Of a stretch of DNA of 64,000 bases, positions 28,441 through 37,168 are shown piece after piece. Both the position numbers and the translations under genes were made by a program. The stretch is taken from positions 1 to 64,000 of the forward strand of contig NZ_FOPM01000010.1 in NCBI RefSeq assembly GCF_900113485.1, given 5' to 3'. The notes under the pieces were generated by a model, which had not been told where the DNA came from, searched no databases, and was given only the letters and a program-made list of their open reading frames with translations. The DNA is from Methylobacterium gossipiicola. GTDB taxonomy: Bacteria; Pseudomonadota; Alphaproteobacteria; Rhizobiales; Beijerinckiaceae. Position 1 is the first letter of the stretch. The number at the start of each line of letters is the position of its first letter.

Positions 28441-29817
28441 GTGCTGTTCACCCGCCTCTCCGACGACCTGTTCCGGCCCCTGGCCTCCCCGAGCCGCGCC
28501 TTCAACGCGGTGCTGCTGCTGCACCTGCACACCCGGGTGTTCGGCGACACGGCCGAGCCCCTGCGCAAGACCGAGCTGCTGGCCGCCATCGGCGATTTCT
28601 CCGCTGATTTCGCGCAAGGCGAGATCGCCGACGACGAGACCACGCCCGTCGATCCCATCGAGCGCCGCTCGGCCGTCTACCGCCGCCTCCTCGATGCCGG
28701 CTGGCTGGTGGAGCGGCGCGAGCGCTACGTGCCGGTGGTGGATTTCGATCCCGAAGCCCGCATCCTCATCGAAGAACTCGCCCGCCTCGACCGGGGCGAG
28801 ACCCGCTCGTACGGCGGCGCGGTGCTCGACGTCCTCGGCAGCCTGGAAAGCGCCATCGCCAACCCGGCCGACCGGTCGGAGGCCCTGGTCAACGCCGCCA
28901 AATCCTCGCGGGCCTTCCTCAGCCATCTCAGGACGCTGGCCGGCTCCATGCGCAAGATCGAGGCGCGCATCCTGGCCCAGGAGGACCAGCGCGCCGCCTT
29001 CCGGCTCTATTTCGACGAGTTCGTGGCCCGCCACATCGTCAGCGACTACCGCACGCTGCACACCCGCCTCAATCCGTTCCGCTTCCGCTCCGGCATCGTC
29101 CGCGAGGCGGGGCGGGCCTTGCGCGATCCCTTGACCCTGCGGGCGCTTGCCGAAGCCGGCCTGCGCGAGGGCCGGGCGCCCGACGTCGAGGCCGCCGAGC
29201 GGGCCGTGCGTGCCGATCTCGCCGAGATCCTGGCGATCTTCGAGGGACTCGACCGCCATCTCGATGCCGTCGCCGACATCGTCGCCCGTCTGGAGCGGCG
29301 GATCGCGGCGGCCTTGCGCTACATGGATCACCGCGATTCCGACCGCATCGAGCGGACGGCGGCGGCCCTGCGCGCCGTCGCGGGCGCCGACGACGCCCTC
29401 GAAGACATGCCGGCGCCCGGCGTCTCGCTCCTGCGCCCGCCCATCGGCCCGGCGCAACTCTACGCGCCGCGCTTCAAGCGGCCACCGATGGATTTCGAGC
29501 CCCTGCCGGAAATCTTCCTCGACCCGGTGATCGAGGCCTTCATCGCCGCCAAGGACGCGTTCCGCCACCGGGTCGCCGTCACCCCCGACCGGATGTCGGA
29601 TTTCGTCGAGGAACGGCTCGGCCGCAAGGGCACCTTGCGGGGCTCGCAGATCCCGATCACCGATGTCGACGCCTTCGTGGTGTTCCAGCGCCTGCGCGAG
29701 ATCGACGTGCTGTTCGACGGCAGCCTCGGGAGCCGCTACCGCCTCGCCCGCGTCGAGGGCCGGGTCGCCAATGGCTGGCTCGATTGCCCGGATTTTCTCA
29801 TCGAGCGCGTTCGCTGA
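28441..29817 (+). CDS. jetA: JetA/MksF-like kleisin of a Wadjet/Mks condensin system
   Basis: A 458-residue protein starting MLFTRLSDDLFRPLASPSRAFNAVLLLHLHTRVFG, which matches the JetA family (DUF5716-type) of Wadjet/MksBEF SMC complexes. An N-terminal winged-helix-like region (~1-110) includes RRLLDAGWLVERRERYVPVVDFDPEAR. A long helical middle has repeated charged heptads (ADIVARLERRIAAALRYMD). The C-terminal domain (~330-458) would contact the SMC head. Kleisins bridge SMC heads in the loop-extruding complex. GTG start, flush with the start of homology. The next system gene, jetB, is 579 bases downstream, with a small unrelated gene in between. Confidence 0.82.
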   Translation: MLFTRLSDDLFRPLASPSRAFNAVLLLHLHTRVFGDTAEPLRKTELLAAIGDFSADFAQGEIADDETTPVDPIERRSAVYRRLLDAGWLVERRERYVPVVDFDPEARILIEELARLDRGETRSYGGAVLDVLGSLESAIANPADRSEALVNAAKSSRAFLSHLRTLAGSMRKIEARILAQEDQRAAFRLYFDEFVARHIVSDYRTLHTRLNPFRFRSGIVREAGRALRDPLTLRALAEAGLREGRAPDVEAAERAVRADLAEILAIFEGLDRHLDAVADIVARLERRIAAALRYMDHRDSDRIERTAAALRAVAGADDALEDMPAPGVSLLRPPIGPAQLYAPRFKRPPMDFEPLPEIFLDPVIEAFIAAKDAFRHRVAVTPDRMSDFVEERLGRKGTLRGSQIPITDVDAFVVFQRLREIDVLFDGSLGSRYRLARVEGRVANGWLDCPDFLIERVR

Positions 29818-29953
29818 TTGCTGCAACGCAATATTCGATGCGCTTTGGACGGTCGTCTGCTTTGTGAAGACTGCACTTGGCAGCGTGGACAACAGGGCTC
29901 ATCCTGAGATCGACCCGCCCGAGAGGAAGAGCGGCGGCGTCGGGAGGTTCGCC

Positions 29954-30223
29954 ATGGTGTCCGGCAAGTGTCTGATCAAATCCGCCTGGGTCGCCGTCGA
30001 GGTCGGGCGTGAGCGCAGCGAGCGCGTCCTCGTGGTGGAGACCTACATCGCCGTGAGTCCCCTGGAGCCGAACTACGATGCCGAGCGCTACGACAGCATC
30101 GTGGCCGAGGTCCGCCGGGTGCTCGCCGCCAACCCGTCCCTCGACCGGGCGTCGATCCTGAGCATGCACCGGGACACCAAGTGTCTGTCCCTGTTCCGGG
30201 CGGAGACGGCGAGCGCCGCCTGA
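29954..30223 (+). CDS. small hypothetical protein inserted between jetA and jetB
   Basis: An 89-residue protein (MVSGKCLIKSAWVAVEVGRE... to ...CLSLFRAETASAA). The ATG has a strong GGGAGG ribosome site (29942-29947) six bases upstream. Third codon positions are overwhelmingly G or C, so it is very probably expressed. I recognise no family. The middle (PNYDAERYDSIVAEVRRVLAANPSLDRASILSMHRDTKCLSLF) looks alpha/beta with a helix. It lies in the same direction as jetA and jetB, 136 bases after the former. Whether it belongs to the system or is a passenger is unknown. Confidence 0.7.
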   Translation: MVSGKCLIKSAWVAVEVGRERSERVLVVETYIAVSPLEPNYDAERYDSIVAEVRRVLAANPSLDRASILSMHRDTKCLSLFRAETASAA

Positions 30224-30270
30224 ATCGGGCTCCGGCAGGACTCCATCGGTCGGCGTGAAGCGCACCGGTC

Positions 30271-30300
30271 CCCCCTCTCCTCCCAGGAGAGGGGACCTGC
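30271..30300. repeat. short GGAGAGGGG-type intergenic palindrome
   Basis: CCCCTCTCCT-CCC-AGGAGAGGGG palindrome followed by ACCTGCGCT. It lies in the 173-bp gap before jetB. The stem could form a hairpin in a transcript running from jetA into jetB. Confidence 0.55.
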
Positions 30301-30396
30301 GCTACAAGCGAGACGGGAGGCGATTCCCGAATCCGGTTGGCGCCCCGGCGCCCGGACGGCTAGACACCGCGCTTCGTTCGCGTCCCGGAACCCGTC

Positions 30397-31029
30397 ATGC
30401 TCGAACCCTTCCGCGCCATCGTCGACGGCGACGAGCCGCCGCCGCCCGGTGCCCGCGCGCCCTCGGAGGAGGAGCTGACCCGCGCCCTGCAGGTGCTGCT
30501 CAAGAACCAGTGCGTCTATTCCGCCACCCCCGGCATCGGCCGCACCTACGACCTCGCCCGGCATTACGCTCCGTTCTTCCAGGGTTACTTCGCCTGCCTC
30601 GGCTATGCCTTCGAGGTGTCGCACCGCGATCAGATGGTGTTCCTGAAAGTGCCCCCCGACGGGGTGCGCCACGATGCGCAGGCCGAGCGCCTGCGCAAGG
30701 ACGAGACCCTGGTGCTGCTCGCCCTGCGCCTCGCCTACGAGGAAGGTCTGCGGGATCACCGGGTGACTACGGACGGGGTGGTGGAATGCACCACGGACGA
30801 TCTCGCCGAATCGATCCGCACCGCGACCCGCAGCGATCCGCCGGAGGAGACCCGCCTGCTGGAGATCCTGCGGCTGTTTTCGCGCAAAGGGGCCGTGCGT
30901 TTGGGCGAGCGCGACAAGACCGAAAAGCTCACCCCCCTGATGGTGCTGCCTGGCATCGCCGTGCTGTCGCCGGACGCCTGGATGGAGCATGTCCGCGCCT
31001 GGGCCTCGGCCGGGGATGACGCCGACTGA
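30397..31029 (+). CDS. jetB: JetB/MksE-like (DUF4194) subunit
   Basis: A 210-residue protein of the DUF4194/JetB family, the KITE-type partner of the kleisin. ALQVLLKNQCVYSATPGIGRTYDLARHYAPFFQGYFACLGYAFEVSHRDQMVFL forms the first winged-helix half. DETLVLLALRLAYEEGLRD and LLEILRLFSRKGAVRLGERDKTEKLTPLMVLPGIAVLSPDAW form the second. Its order (before the SMC-like ATPase) is canonical. ATG start, weak ribosome site. Confidence 0.85.
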   Translation: MLEPFRAIVDGDEPPPPGARAPSEEELTRALQVLLKNQCVYSATPGIGRTYDLARHYAPFFQGYFACLGYAFEVSHRDQMVFLKVPPDGVRHDAQAERLRKDETLVLLALRLAYEEGLRDHRVTTDGVVECTTDDLAESIRTATRSDPPEETRLLEILRLFSRKGAVRLGERDKTEKLTPLMVLPGIAVLSPDAWMEHVRAWASAGDDAD

Positions 31030-31117
31030 CCGGGCCGCACGGCTTGCCTCGCGGCCCCCGCCCATGCGAGCGAGGACCCAACGACCCCTCACAGCGTGAC
31101 AGAACCGCCAAGCTTTC

Positions 31118-34100
31118 GTGTATCGCCTCACCGACATCGTCCTCTCGAACTGGTACCTGATCCGGCGCGAACAGATTCGCATTCGCGGCGCGACGGCCCT
31201 CGTCGGGCCGACGGGTGCGGGCAAATCGACGATCTTCGATGCCGTCGGCACGGTGCTGGCCGGCAACAACGCCAGCCGGCTGGCCCTGAACGCCTCGGCC
31301 TCGGGCCGCTCCGCCCGCACGGTGCGCGACTATTGCCTCGGCTGGATCAGCGACCCGGCCGAAGGCGGGCGCCCGACCCGCGAGGCCTGCGAGACCCTCA
31401 TCGTCCTGGTGTTCGAGAACGAGGTCTCGGGCCGGGTCGTCTCCGTGGGGCTGGCGCTTAGCGCCCGGGCCGAGGACAGCCGCGAGACCACCCTGTCGCG
31501 CTTCGTCTGCACCGGCCACCGCTTCGAGATCGCCGATTACGTGCGCGAGACCCCGGAAGGCAGCTTCGTCGCGCCCTGGGCCGAGATCGCCAAGGATCTG
31601 CGCATCCGCTCCGAGACCTTCGAGGAGTTCCGCGCCTCGGGCGAGCGCTTCACGGCCGAAGTGCTCGGGCTCCTGCGCGAGGGCGCGCCCGTACCCGAAC
31701 CCCGCCACTTCCTGCGCACCTTCGCCAACGCCGTGGCGTTCAAGCCGATCTTCGATTCCTCCGCCTTCGTGCGCTCCTTCGTGCTCGAACCCGAGCCCCT
31801 GGATGTCGCCCGCATCCGCCAATCCGTGGAGAACTGGCGCCGGCTCCTGGAGACCATCGAGGAACTGGAGCGGCGGCTCGGCCATCTCGGCCGGATCCTC
31901 GCCCGCTACGAAGCCTGGGCGGAGGCCAGCCTGTCGGCCGCCCTCGACGAGTTGCGGGCGGCGAGCGCGGATCTGCGCCGCCGCATCGTCGAGTACACGG
32001 GCGCCCGCACGGGCCTCGCCGATGTGGCCGAACGCCTGCGCATCGCCCGCGAGAGTGTCGCGACCAGCCAGGGCTTCGTGCGCGACATCGACGGTGAGAT
32101 CGCCGAAAAGAAGGCCCTCATGGCCGGCACCGCGGCCCAGGGGCGGCTCGCCGCCTCCGATGCCGGGCTCGCCATGCTCAACCGCGACCGGCGCGACCTG
32201 ACCCTGCGCGTCACCGGCCTCGTCGGCCTGATCCTCGACGTCGCCCGCCTCTCCGCCGTCATCGGCGAGATCCGCCGCATCGATCCGGCCGCCGCCCGTT
32301 TCGTCGAGGCCTGTGCCCGCGCCGGCCTGCGCCGCGAGGCGCCGCCCGAGGAGGTTTTGCGCCCCGATGGTCCCCTCGCGGCCCTGGTGTCGGGCCTGCA
32401 GAACCTGCCCGACATCGCCGGCCCCCTCGACACCGCGGCCGAGGACATGGCCCTGCGGGCACGGGCCGCCGAGACCGAGGCGCAGGCCCTGTCGGCGCCC
32501 TTCGCCGGGAGCGGGGCCGTCAAGGGGCCGCGCCTGTCGTCCGACGTCGCGGCGTTCCGTGACGAACTCGCCCGCCTCGACATCGAGGCCGTGCCGATCT
32601 GCGAACTCGCCGAGATCGTCGAGCCGAAATGGGGCCTCGCCCTGGAAGGTCTGCTGGGCGCCGCCCGCGAGGCCCTTGTGGTGCAGCCCGACCAGCTGAA
32701 CCAGGCCTTCGCCCATCTCGAAGCCCGCAAGGCGCAGTTCTACCGCTGCCTCCTCGTGAAGACGACCGACACGGCGCGGCGCCGGGGCGGCGGACGCTAC
32801 GACGACGGGCCGCTGGCCATGATCGAGACCCGCGATCCCCATGCCGAGGCGTTCCTCGCCGCGCGGCTGGGCGGCTACGACCTCGCGCCCGACGATGCCG
32901 CCCTGTCCCGCATGAGCCGCGCCGTGGCGCCGAGCGGCCGCTCGACCTCCGGCATGGCCTATTCGGTGGTGCGGCCCGTCCAACTCATGATGACCCGGGG
33001 CAGCCGTGGTCCGACCCAAGAGGGCCGCGAGGCCATGGAGCGGGCCGTGGCCGAAGCCCGGCGCCTGCGCGGCGAGGCCGGAGTGCTACGCGAGGCCGCC
33101 CGCATCGCCGCCGGGCTCAAGGGTCGCATCGCGGACGCGGCCATCGACCTCCCCGGTCTGCGGGCCGAGTGCGACGGCCTGGAGGGCCGCCGCCGCTCCC
33201 TCGCCACCGAGCGGGAAACCGTCGAAAAGGCCGATACCGGCGCCATCGAGGCCGAACTGAAGGAACTCGCCAAGGAACGCTCGGCCTACCTCACCGAACT
33301 CGTGCAGGTGTTGGAACCCAAACGCGACGCCCTGCTGGGCGAGGAAGCCGGCCTGAAGGCCAAGGTGGCGTCGTCCCGCGAGGCGGCCCGCGCCGCCCTG
33401 GCCGCGCGCCGCACCGCCCATGCCCGCTGGGTCGGCGGCGACACCGTCCGCATCCGGCTGGTGCGCCCGGAAGGGTTCGACCCGCGCGCCGTGGCGAAAG
33501 CCCGGGCCGACCTCGCCGGCCTCGACGCCAAGGCCCTCGCCGCCGCCGCGAGTGCGGCCCGCGGCGCCGCCCGCGAGGCGAGCGAGACCGCACGGACGCA
33601 GGGGCGCACCGCCGAGCGCGACCTCGCCGAGTATTGCGTGCAGTGGCGGATCGACAATCCCCTCGGGCGCGGCGACGCCCCGGCCTCGTTCGGCTACGGC
33701 TGGACCCGCCGCGCCTACGACGAGGTGGCGGGCCACGAATTGCGCCGCTACCGCGACCAGGCCGTGCGGGCCGAGGGCGAGATGCGCCGCCTCATGACCG
33801 AGGATCTGCTCACCCGCCTCGCCGACAAGTTCGAGCGGGTCCGCGCCCGCCTCGACGCCCTCAACGAGCGCCTGTCGAGCCAGACCTTCACGGGCCAGAC
33901 CTATGCGTTCGAGGCCGCCGTGGACCGCCGCTACGCCGCCGTGCATGCCCTGGCCACGGAAGTGGCGCGCTCGCCCGACGCGGCGCAGGCGGTGCTGCCG
34001 GAGCAGGGCGCGACGGCGGAGGGGCCGCTCGCCGCCGCCATCGAGGAGATCTCGGCCCTCATCGCCGGGGAGGAGAGCGCGGCGCGGCTCGCCGATTATC

Positions 34101-34576
34101 GCAACTACTTCGTCTACGAGATCGGCATGCGCGATGCCTCGGGCAACCGCACCACCATGTCGAACCGGGCCCTGCGCGGGTCGGGCGGCGAGGCGCAGGC
34201 GCCGTTCTACGTCGCCATCGCGGCCTCCCTGGCCTCGGCCTATTATCCCGGCGACCGCCCCGGCGACGAGAATCCGGGCCTCGGCCTCTGCCTCCTCGAC
34301 GAGGCGTTCTCGAAGCTCGACGTGCGCAACTCCCAGGCCCTCGTCGATCTCTACCAGGCGTGGGGCCTGCAACTCCTCATCGCCGCGCCGGAGGACAAGC
34401 GCACGACGCTCACCGAGGTGATGGACACCATCGTCACCGTCTACAAGAGCCCGGACCTGAAGGGCGTCCGCATCGAATCCGAGCACCCCCTGGAGGCGGC
34501 CAAACGGGCGCTGGCCGCCATCAATCCGGAGCGCCAGGGGATCGAGGGCTTTCGCCTGCCCGATGCGGCGGCATGA
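31118..34576 (+). CDS. jetC: JetC/MksB-like SMC ATPase
   Basis: A 1152-residue SMC-family ATPase. The N-terminal head has Walker A GPTGAGKST (residues 30-38). Long coiled coils follow (~230-480 and ~640-860) around a central hinge-like region (~490-640). The C-terminal head has the ABC signature SGGE at 1022-1025 (ALRGSGGEAQAPFYVAIAASLASAYYPG) and Walker B LCLLDEAFSKLD at 1057-1065, with catalytic Glu 1062. This is the MukB/SbcC-like arrangement of JetC/MksB. GTG start, 88 bases after jetB. No jetD/mksG nuclease gene follows: the next gene is a small membrane protein on the opposite strand. Confidence 0.9.
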   Translation: MYRLTDIVLSNWYLIRREQIRIRGATALVGPTGAGKSTIFDAVGTVLAGNNASRLALNASASGRSARTVRDYCLGWISDPAEGGRPTREACETLIVLVFENEVSGRVVSVGLALSARAEDSRETTLSRFVCTGHRFEIADYVRETPEGSFVAPWAEIAKDLRIRSETFEEFRASGERFTAEVLGLLREGAPVPEPRHFLRTFANAVAFKPIFDSSAFVRSFVLEPEPLDVARIRQSVENWRRLLETIEELERRLGHLGRILARYEAWAEASLSAALDELRAASADLRRRIVEYTGARTGLADVAERLRIARESVATSQGFVRDIDGEIAEKKALMAGTAAQGRLAASDAGLAMLNRDRRDLTLRVTGLVGLILDVARLSAVIGEIRRIDPAAARFVEACARAGLRREAPPEEVLRPDGPLAALVSGLQNLPDIAGPLDTAAEDMALRARAAETEAQALSAPFAGSGAVKGPRLSSDVAAFRDELARLDIEAVPICELAEIVEPKWGLALEGLLGAAREALVVQPDQLNQAFAHLEARKAQFYRCLLVKTTDTARRRGGGRYDDGPLAMIETRDPHAEAFLAARLGGYDLAPDDAALSRMSRAVAPSGRSTSGMAYSVVRPVQLMMTRGSRGPTQEGREAMERAVAEARRLRGEAGVLREAARIAAGLKGRIADAAIDLPGLRAECDGLEGRRRSLATERETVEKADTGAIEAELKELAKERSAYLTELVQVLEPKRDALLGEEAGLKAKVASSREAARAALAARRTAHARWVGGDTVRIRLVRPEGFDPRAVAKARADLAGLDAKALAAAASAARGAAREASETARTQGRTAERDLAEYCVQWRIDNPLGRGDAPASFGYGWTRRAYDEVAGHELRRYRDQAVRAEGEMRRLMTEDLLTRLADKFERVRARLDALNERLSSQTFTGQTYAFEAAVDRRYAAVHALATEVARSPDAAQAVLPEQGATAEGPLAAAIEEISALIAGEESAARLADYRNYFVYEIGMRDASGNRTTMSNRALRGSGGEAQAPFYVAIAASLASAYYPGDRPGDENPGLGLCLLDEAFSKLDVRNSQALVDLYQAWGLQLLIAAPEDKRTTLTEVMDTIVTVYKSPDLKGVRIESEHPLEAAKRALAAINPERQGIEGFRLPDAAA

Positions 34577-34650
34577 GCGCGGACCTGCGCGAAGCCCGCT
34601 CCGAGCGCCCGTAGAACGGATCGTGGCGCGGGAGATCATCACGCCGGCGC

Positions 34651-34695
34651 GCATTCCTCGCCCCGCCTGCGGGGAGAGGGGCCCGCGCTGATCCG
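34651..34695. repeat. short GGAGAGGGG-type intergenic repeat
   Basis: CTCGCCCCGC-CT-GCGGGGAGAGGGGCCCGCGCTGATCCG. The last 15 bases are nearly identical to the 41.2 kb copy. It is found just downstream of jetC. Confidence 0.55.
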
Positions 34696-34717
34696 ATTTT
34701 CGTCCATCCAAACGAAA

Positions 34718-34744
34718 ACGGCCCGAACCAGGGGTTCGGGCCGT
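34718..34744 (-). terminator. Rho-independent terminator of the small membrane protein gene
   Basis: A 12-bp perfect stem ACGGCCCGAACC/GGTTCGGGCCGT with a 3-base loop. Read on the minus strand it is followed by TTTTCGTTT, 28 bases after the stop codon of the 61-aa gene. It would also face jetC transcripts. Confidence 0.85.
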
Positions 34745-34771
34745 CCACGCGGATCGAAACGATCGAAGGCG

Positions 34772-34957
34772 TCAGGCGCGCTCGGCGAGGCGGCTGGCGC
34801 CGTAGCAGAGGCCGCCGGCCAGGATGAACAGCACCACGAAGGTCTTCACGGTGGCGTAGAACAGGGCCGGCTCGATGCCCGCATCCGTGTAGAGCAGCAG
34901 GCCGATGGCGGAGATCGGCAGGAGCAGCAGGGTCAGGAGGGGGATCAGCGGGTTCAT
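34772..34957 (-). CDS. small two-pass membrane protein
   Basis: A 61-residue hydrophobic protein: segment 1 PLIPLLTLLLLPISAIGLLLY, segment 2 FYATVKTFVVLFILAGGLCYG, ending ASRLAERA. I recognise no family. ATG at 34957 with a tight terminator downstream (34718-34744), which strongly supports a discrete transcription unit. It is too short for functional prediction. Confidence 0.7.
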   Translation of the reverse strand: MNPLIPLLTLLLLPISAIGLLLYTDAGIEPALFYATVKTFVVLFILAGGLCYGASRLAERA

Positions 34958-35045
34958 GCACTCAGCCTCAAGTCGGGGCGCACCGGCCCGTGGAATGGTG
35001 ATCCGCCTCCATAGCACTCCCGACGGCGCCCCGCCAAGGTCGTGA

Positions 35046-36446
35046 TCAGGCCGGAATCCGCACCGTGGCGCGCACGCCCCCGAGGGGCGAATCGTGCAGG
35101 CTGACATCGCCGCCATGCGCCCGGGCGATGTCGCGGGCGATGGCGAGGCCGAGACCCGAGCCGCCCGCATCCTGTCGGGCGTCGTCGAGGCGCACGAACG
35201 GCTTGAACACCTCCTCGCGCTGGTCGGCCGGGATGCCCGGTCCGTCATCGTCGATGGAGACCAGGAAGGCGCGGGCCTCGCGGCGCCCCACCACCGCGAC
35301 GGTGTCGCCGTAGCGGGCGGCGTTGGCCGCGAGGTTGAACAGGCAGCGGCGGATGGCGTCGGGCCGCAGGGTCACGCGCGCCTCGCCGTCGATTTCGACG
35401 GCCTCGACATGGGCGCCGAGGCGTTCGACATCGGTGCGCAGGTCCTCCAGGAGGGCGCGCATGTCGGTGGGCACCGCCACCTCACCGGAATCGCCCCGCG
35501 CGAAGGCGAGGTAGGCTTCCAGCATCCGGCTCATCTCGTCGACGTCGCGCTGCAGGTCTTCCGCGTCCGCCGTCTGGTCGATGAGCGCCAGGGTGAGCTT
35601 GAACCGGGTGATGATGGTGCGCAGATCGTGGCTCACCCCGTTGAGCATGGTGGTGCGCTGTTCCATCGCCCGCTCGATGCGGCGCTTCATCTCGATGAAG
35701 GCATGGCCGGCCTGGCGGACCTCGCGGGCGCCGCGCGGCCGAAACTCGATCTCGCGGCCCTTGCCGAAGCTCTCGGCGACGGCGGCCAGCCGCAGGATCG
35801 GCTTGATCTGGTTGCGCAGGAACAGGATCGCGACACCGAGCAGCACCAGGGACGAACCGCTCATCCAGAGCAGGAAGATGTGCGAGTTCGAGGCGTAGGC
35901 CATGCTGCGCCGCGCCGTCACCCGCATCACCCCGTCGGGAATCGCGACCCGGATCTCGATGAGGCTGGACCGGCCCACCGTGTCGATCCAGTACGGCCGA
36001 CCGATCTGGCGCTTGATCTCGTCCGACAGGGCCTCGTCGAGGATCGAGAAGAACGGGCGCGGACCGGCGGCGGGGAGGGTGGCGCCCTTCAGGATGTCGA
36101 GGTCGAGATTGAGCCGGGTGCCGGCGATGCGCGTGAGGGTCTCGGCGTCCTTGTCCTGGGGGTAGCTCTCGTAGATGTCGATGAGGGCGGCGACGTCCGC
36201 CGTGACGGCGGCAGACAGGCGCCGGGTGACGAGCTGCCAGTGCCGCTCCATGAAGGTGTAGGCGATGACCGATTGCAGCAGCACCACCGGGGCGATGATG
36301 ATGATGAGCGAGCGCGCGTAGAGGCCCTTCGGCAGCACGTCGCCGATGGCGCGGCTGAGGAGCCGCCACAGGCGGCGCGGCGGCGGCAGGCGCGCCAAGG
36401 CCGCGAGCAGGCGCTGGGGGCGGGACGCCTTCGGCACACCGGTCAA
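35046..36446 (-). CDS. EnvZ-like sensor histidine kinase
   Basis: A 466-residue membrane kinase. Transmembrane segments are at ~46-66 and ~189-210, enclosing a ~120-residue periplasmic sensor. A HAMP linker follows, then the H-box NGVSHDLRTIITRFKLTLALI with phospho-acceptor His273. The ATP-binding domain contains NLAANAARYG (N box), DDDGPGI (G1) and GGSGLGLAIARDIARAHGG (G2). Its start overlaps the response-regulator stop by four bases. It is third in the operon marR-ompR-kinase. The stimulus is unknown. Confidence 0.93.
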   Translation of the reverse strand: MTGVPKASRPQRLLAALARLPPPRRLWRLLSRAIGDVLPKGLYARSLIIIIAPVVLLQSVIAYTFMERHWQLVTRRLSAAVTADVAALIDIYESYPQDKDAETLTRIAGTRLNLDLDILKGATLPAAGPRPFFSILDEALSDEIKRQIGRPYWIDTVGRSSLIEIRVAIPDGVMRVTARRSMAYASNSHIFLLWMSGSSLVLLGVAILFLRNQIKPILRLAAVAESFGKGREIEFRPRGAREVRQAGHAFIEMKRRIERAMEQRTTMLNGVSHDLRTIITRFKLTLALIDQTADAEDLQRDVDEMSRMLEAYLAFARGDSGEVAVPTDMRALLEDLRTDVERLGAHVEAVEIDGEARVTLRPDAIRRCLFNLAANAARYGDTVAVVGRREARAFLVSIDDDGPGIPADQREEVFKPFVRLDDARQDAGGSGLGLAIARDIARAHGGDVSLHDSPLGGVRATVRIPA

Positions 36447-37168
36447 TCGACGGCGAGGCGGTACCCGACGCCCCGCACGGTCTGCAGGAACAGGGGGTTG
36501 GCCGGATCGACCTCGGTCTTGCGGCGCAGGCGGTTGATCTGGACGTCGATGCTGCGCTCGGCCGCCAGGCCCCCGGCGCCCGCCAGCGCCTCGCGCTCGA
36601 CATTGGCGCCGCCCGCCTGGGCGAGAACCGTGAGGATCTCGCGCTCGCGCTCAGTGATGCGGATGGTCTCGTCGGCCCGGCGCAATTCACCCCGGTCGAT
36701 CCGGAAGGAGAACGGCCCGAAGGTCACGGTCTCGAGGCCGGGCTCGCGCGGGGACGCGCCCTCGTTGCGCCGCTTGATGATGTTGTTGAGGCGTAAGATG
36801 AGTTCGCGCGGCTCGAAGGGTTTGGGCAGGTAGTCGTCGGCGCCGATTTCGAGGCCCATCACCCGGTCGTTGGGATTGGAGCGGGCGGTGAGCATGAGGA
36901 TCGGCACCCGCGAGGTCTCGCGGACCTGCCGGGCGTAATCGAACCCACTCTCGCCCGGCATCATCACGTCGAGGACCAGGGCGTCGAACACGAAGCACTG
37001 GGCCTTCGCGCGCGCCTCGGCGACGTTGGCGGCGGCGGTGACGCGGAACCCCTGCTCGTAGAGGAAACGGGTGAGGAGTTCGCGCACCCGCCGGTCGTCG
37101 TCGACCACGAGGACATGGGGGGCGTGGTCGGGCAGTTCGACGCTCGCCTTGAGGCCGGGCAGGGACAT
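36443..37168 (-). CDS. OmpR-family response regulator
   Basis: A 241-residue two-component regulator. The receiver domain has VLVVDDDRRVRELL, phospho-acceptor Asp in DALVLDVMMPGESGFDY, TAR and the KPFEPREL Lys. It is followed by an OmpR winged helix ending RSIDVQINRLRRKTEVDPANPLFLQTVRGVGYRL. Its ATG shares one base with the marR stop, and its stop overlaps the kinase start, so all three genes are translationally coupled. Confidence 0.94.
   Translation of the reverse strand: MSLPGLKASVELPDHAPHVLVVDDDRRVRELLTRFLYEQGFRVTAAANVAEARAKAQCFVFDALVLDVMMPGESGFDYARQVRETSRVPILMLTARSNPNDRVMGLEIGADDYLPKPFEPRELILRLNNIIKRRNEGASPREPGLETVTFGPFSFRIDRGELRRADETIRITEREREILTVLAQAGGANVEREALAGAGGLAAERSIDVQINRLRRKTEVDPANPLFLQTVRGVGYRLAVD

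Noticed and set aside
29663-29953. N-terminal extension of the small ORF between jetA and jetB
   Set aside because: It overlaps the end of jetA in another frame and has the Ser/Arg-rich look of a shadow; the strong ribosome site is at 29942-29947.
34577-34771. Possible jetD directly after jetC
   Set aside because: The 195-bp stretch holds a repeat copy and a terminator. There is no ORF large enough and no DUF2220-like residues on either strand.
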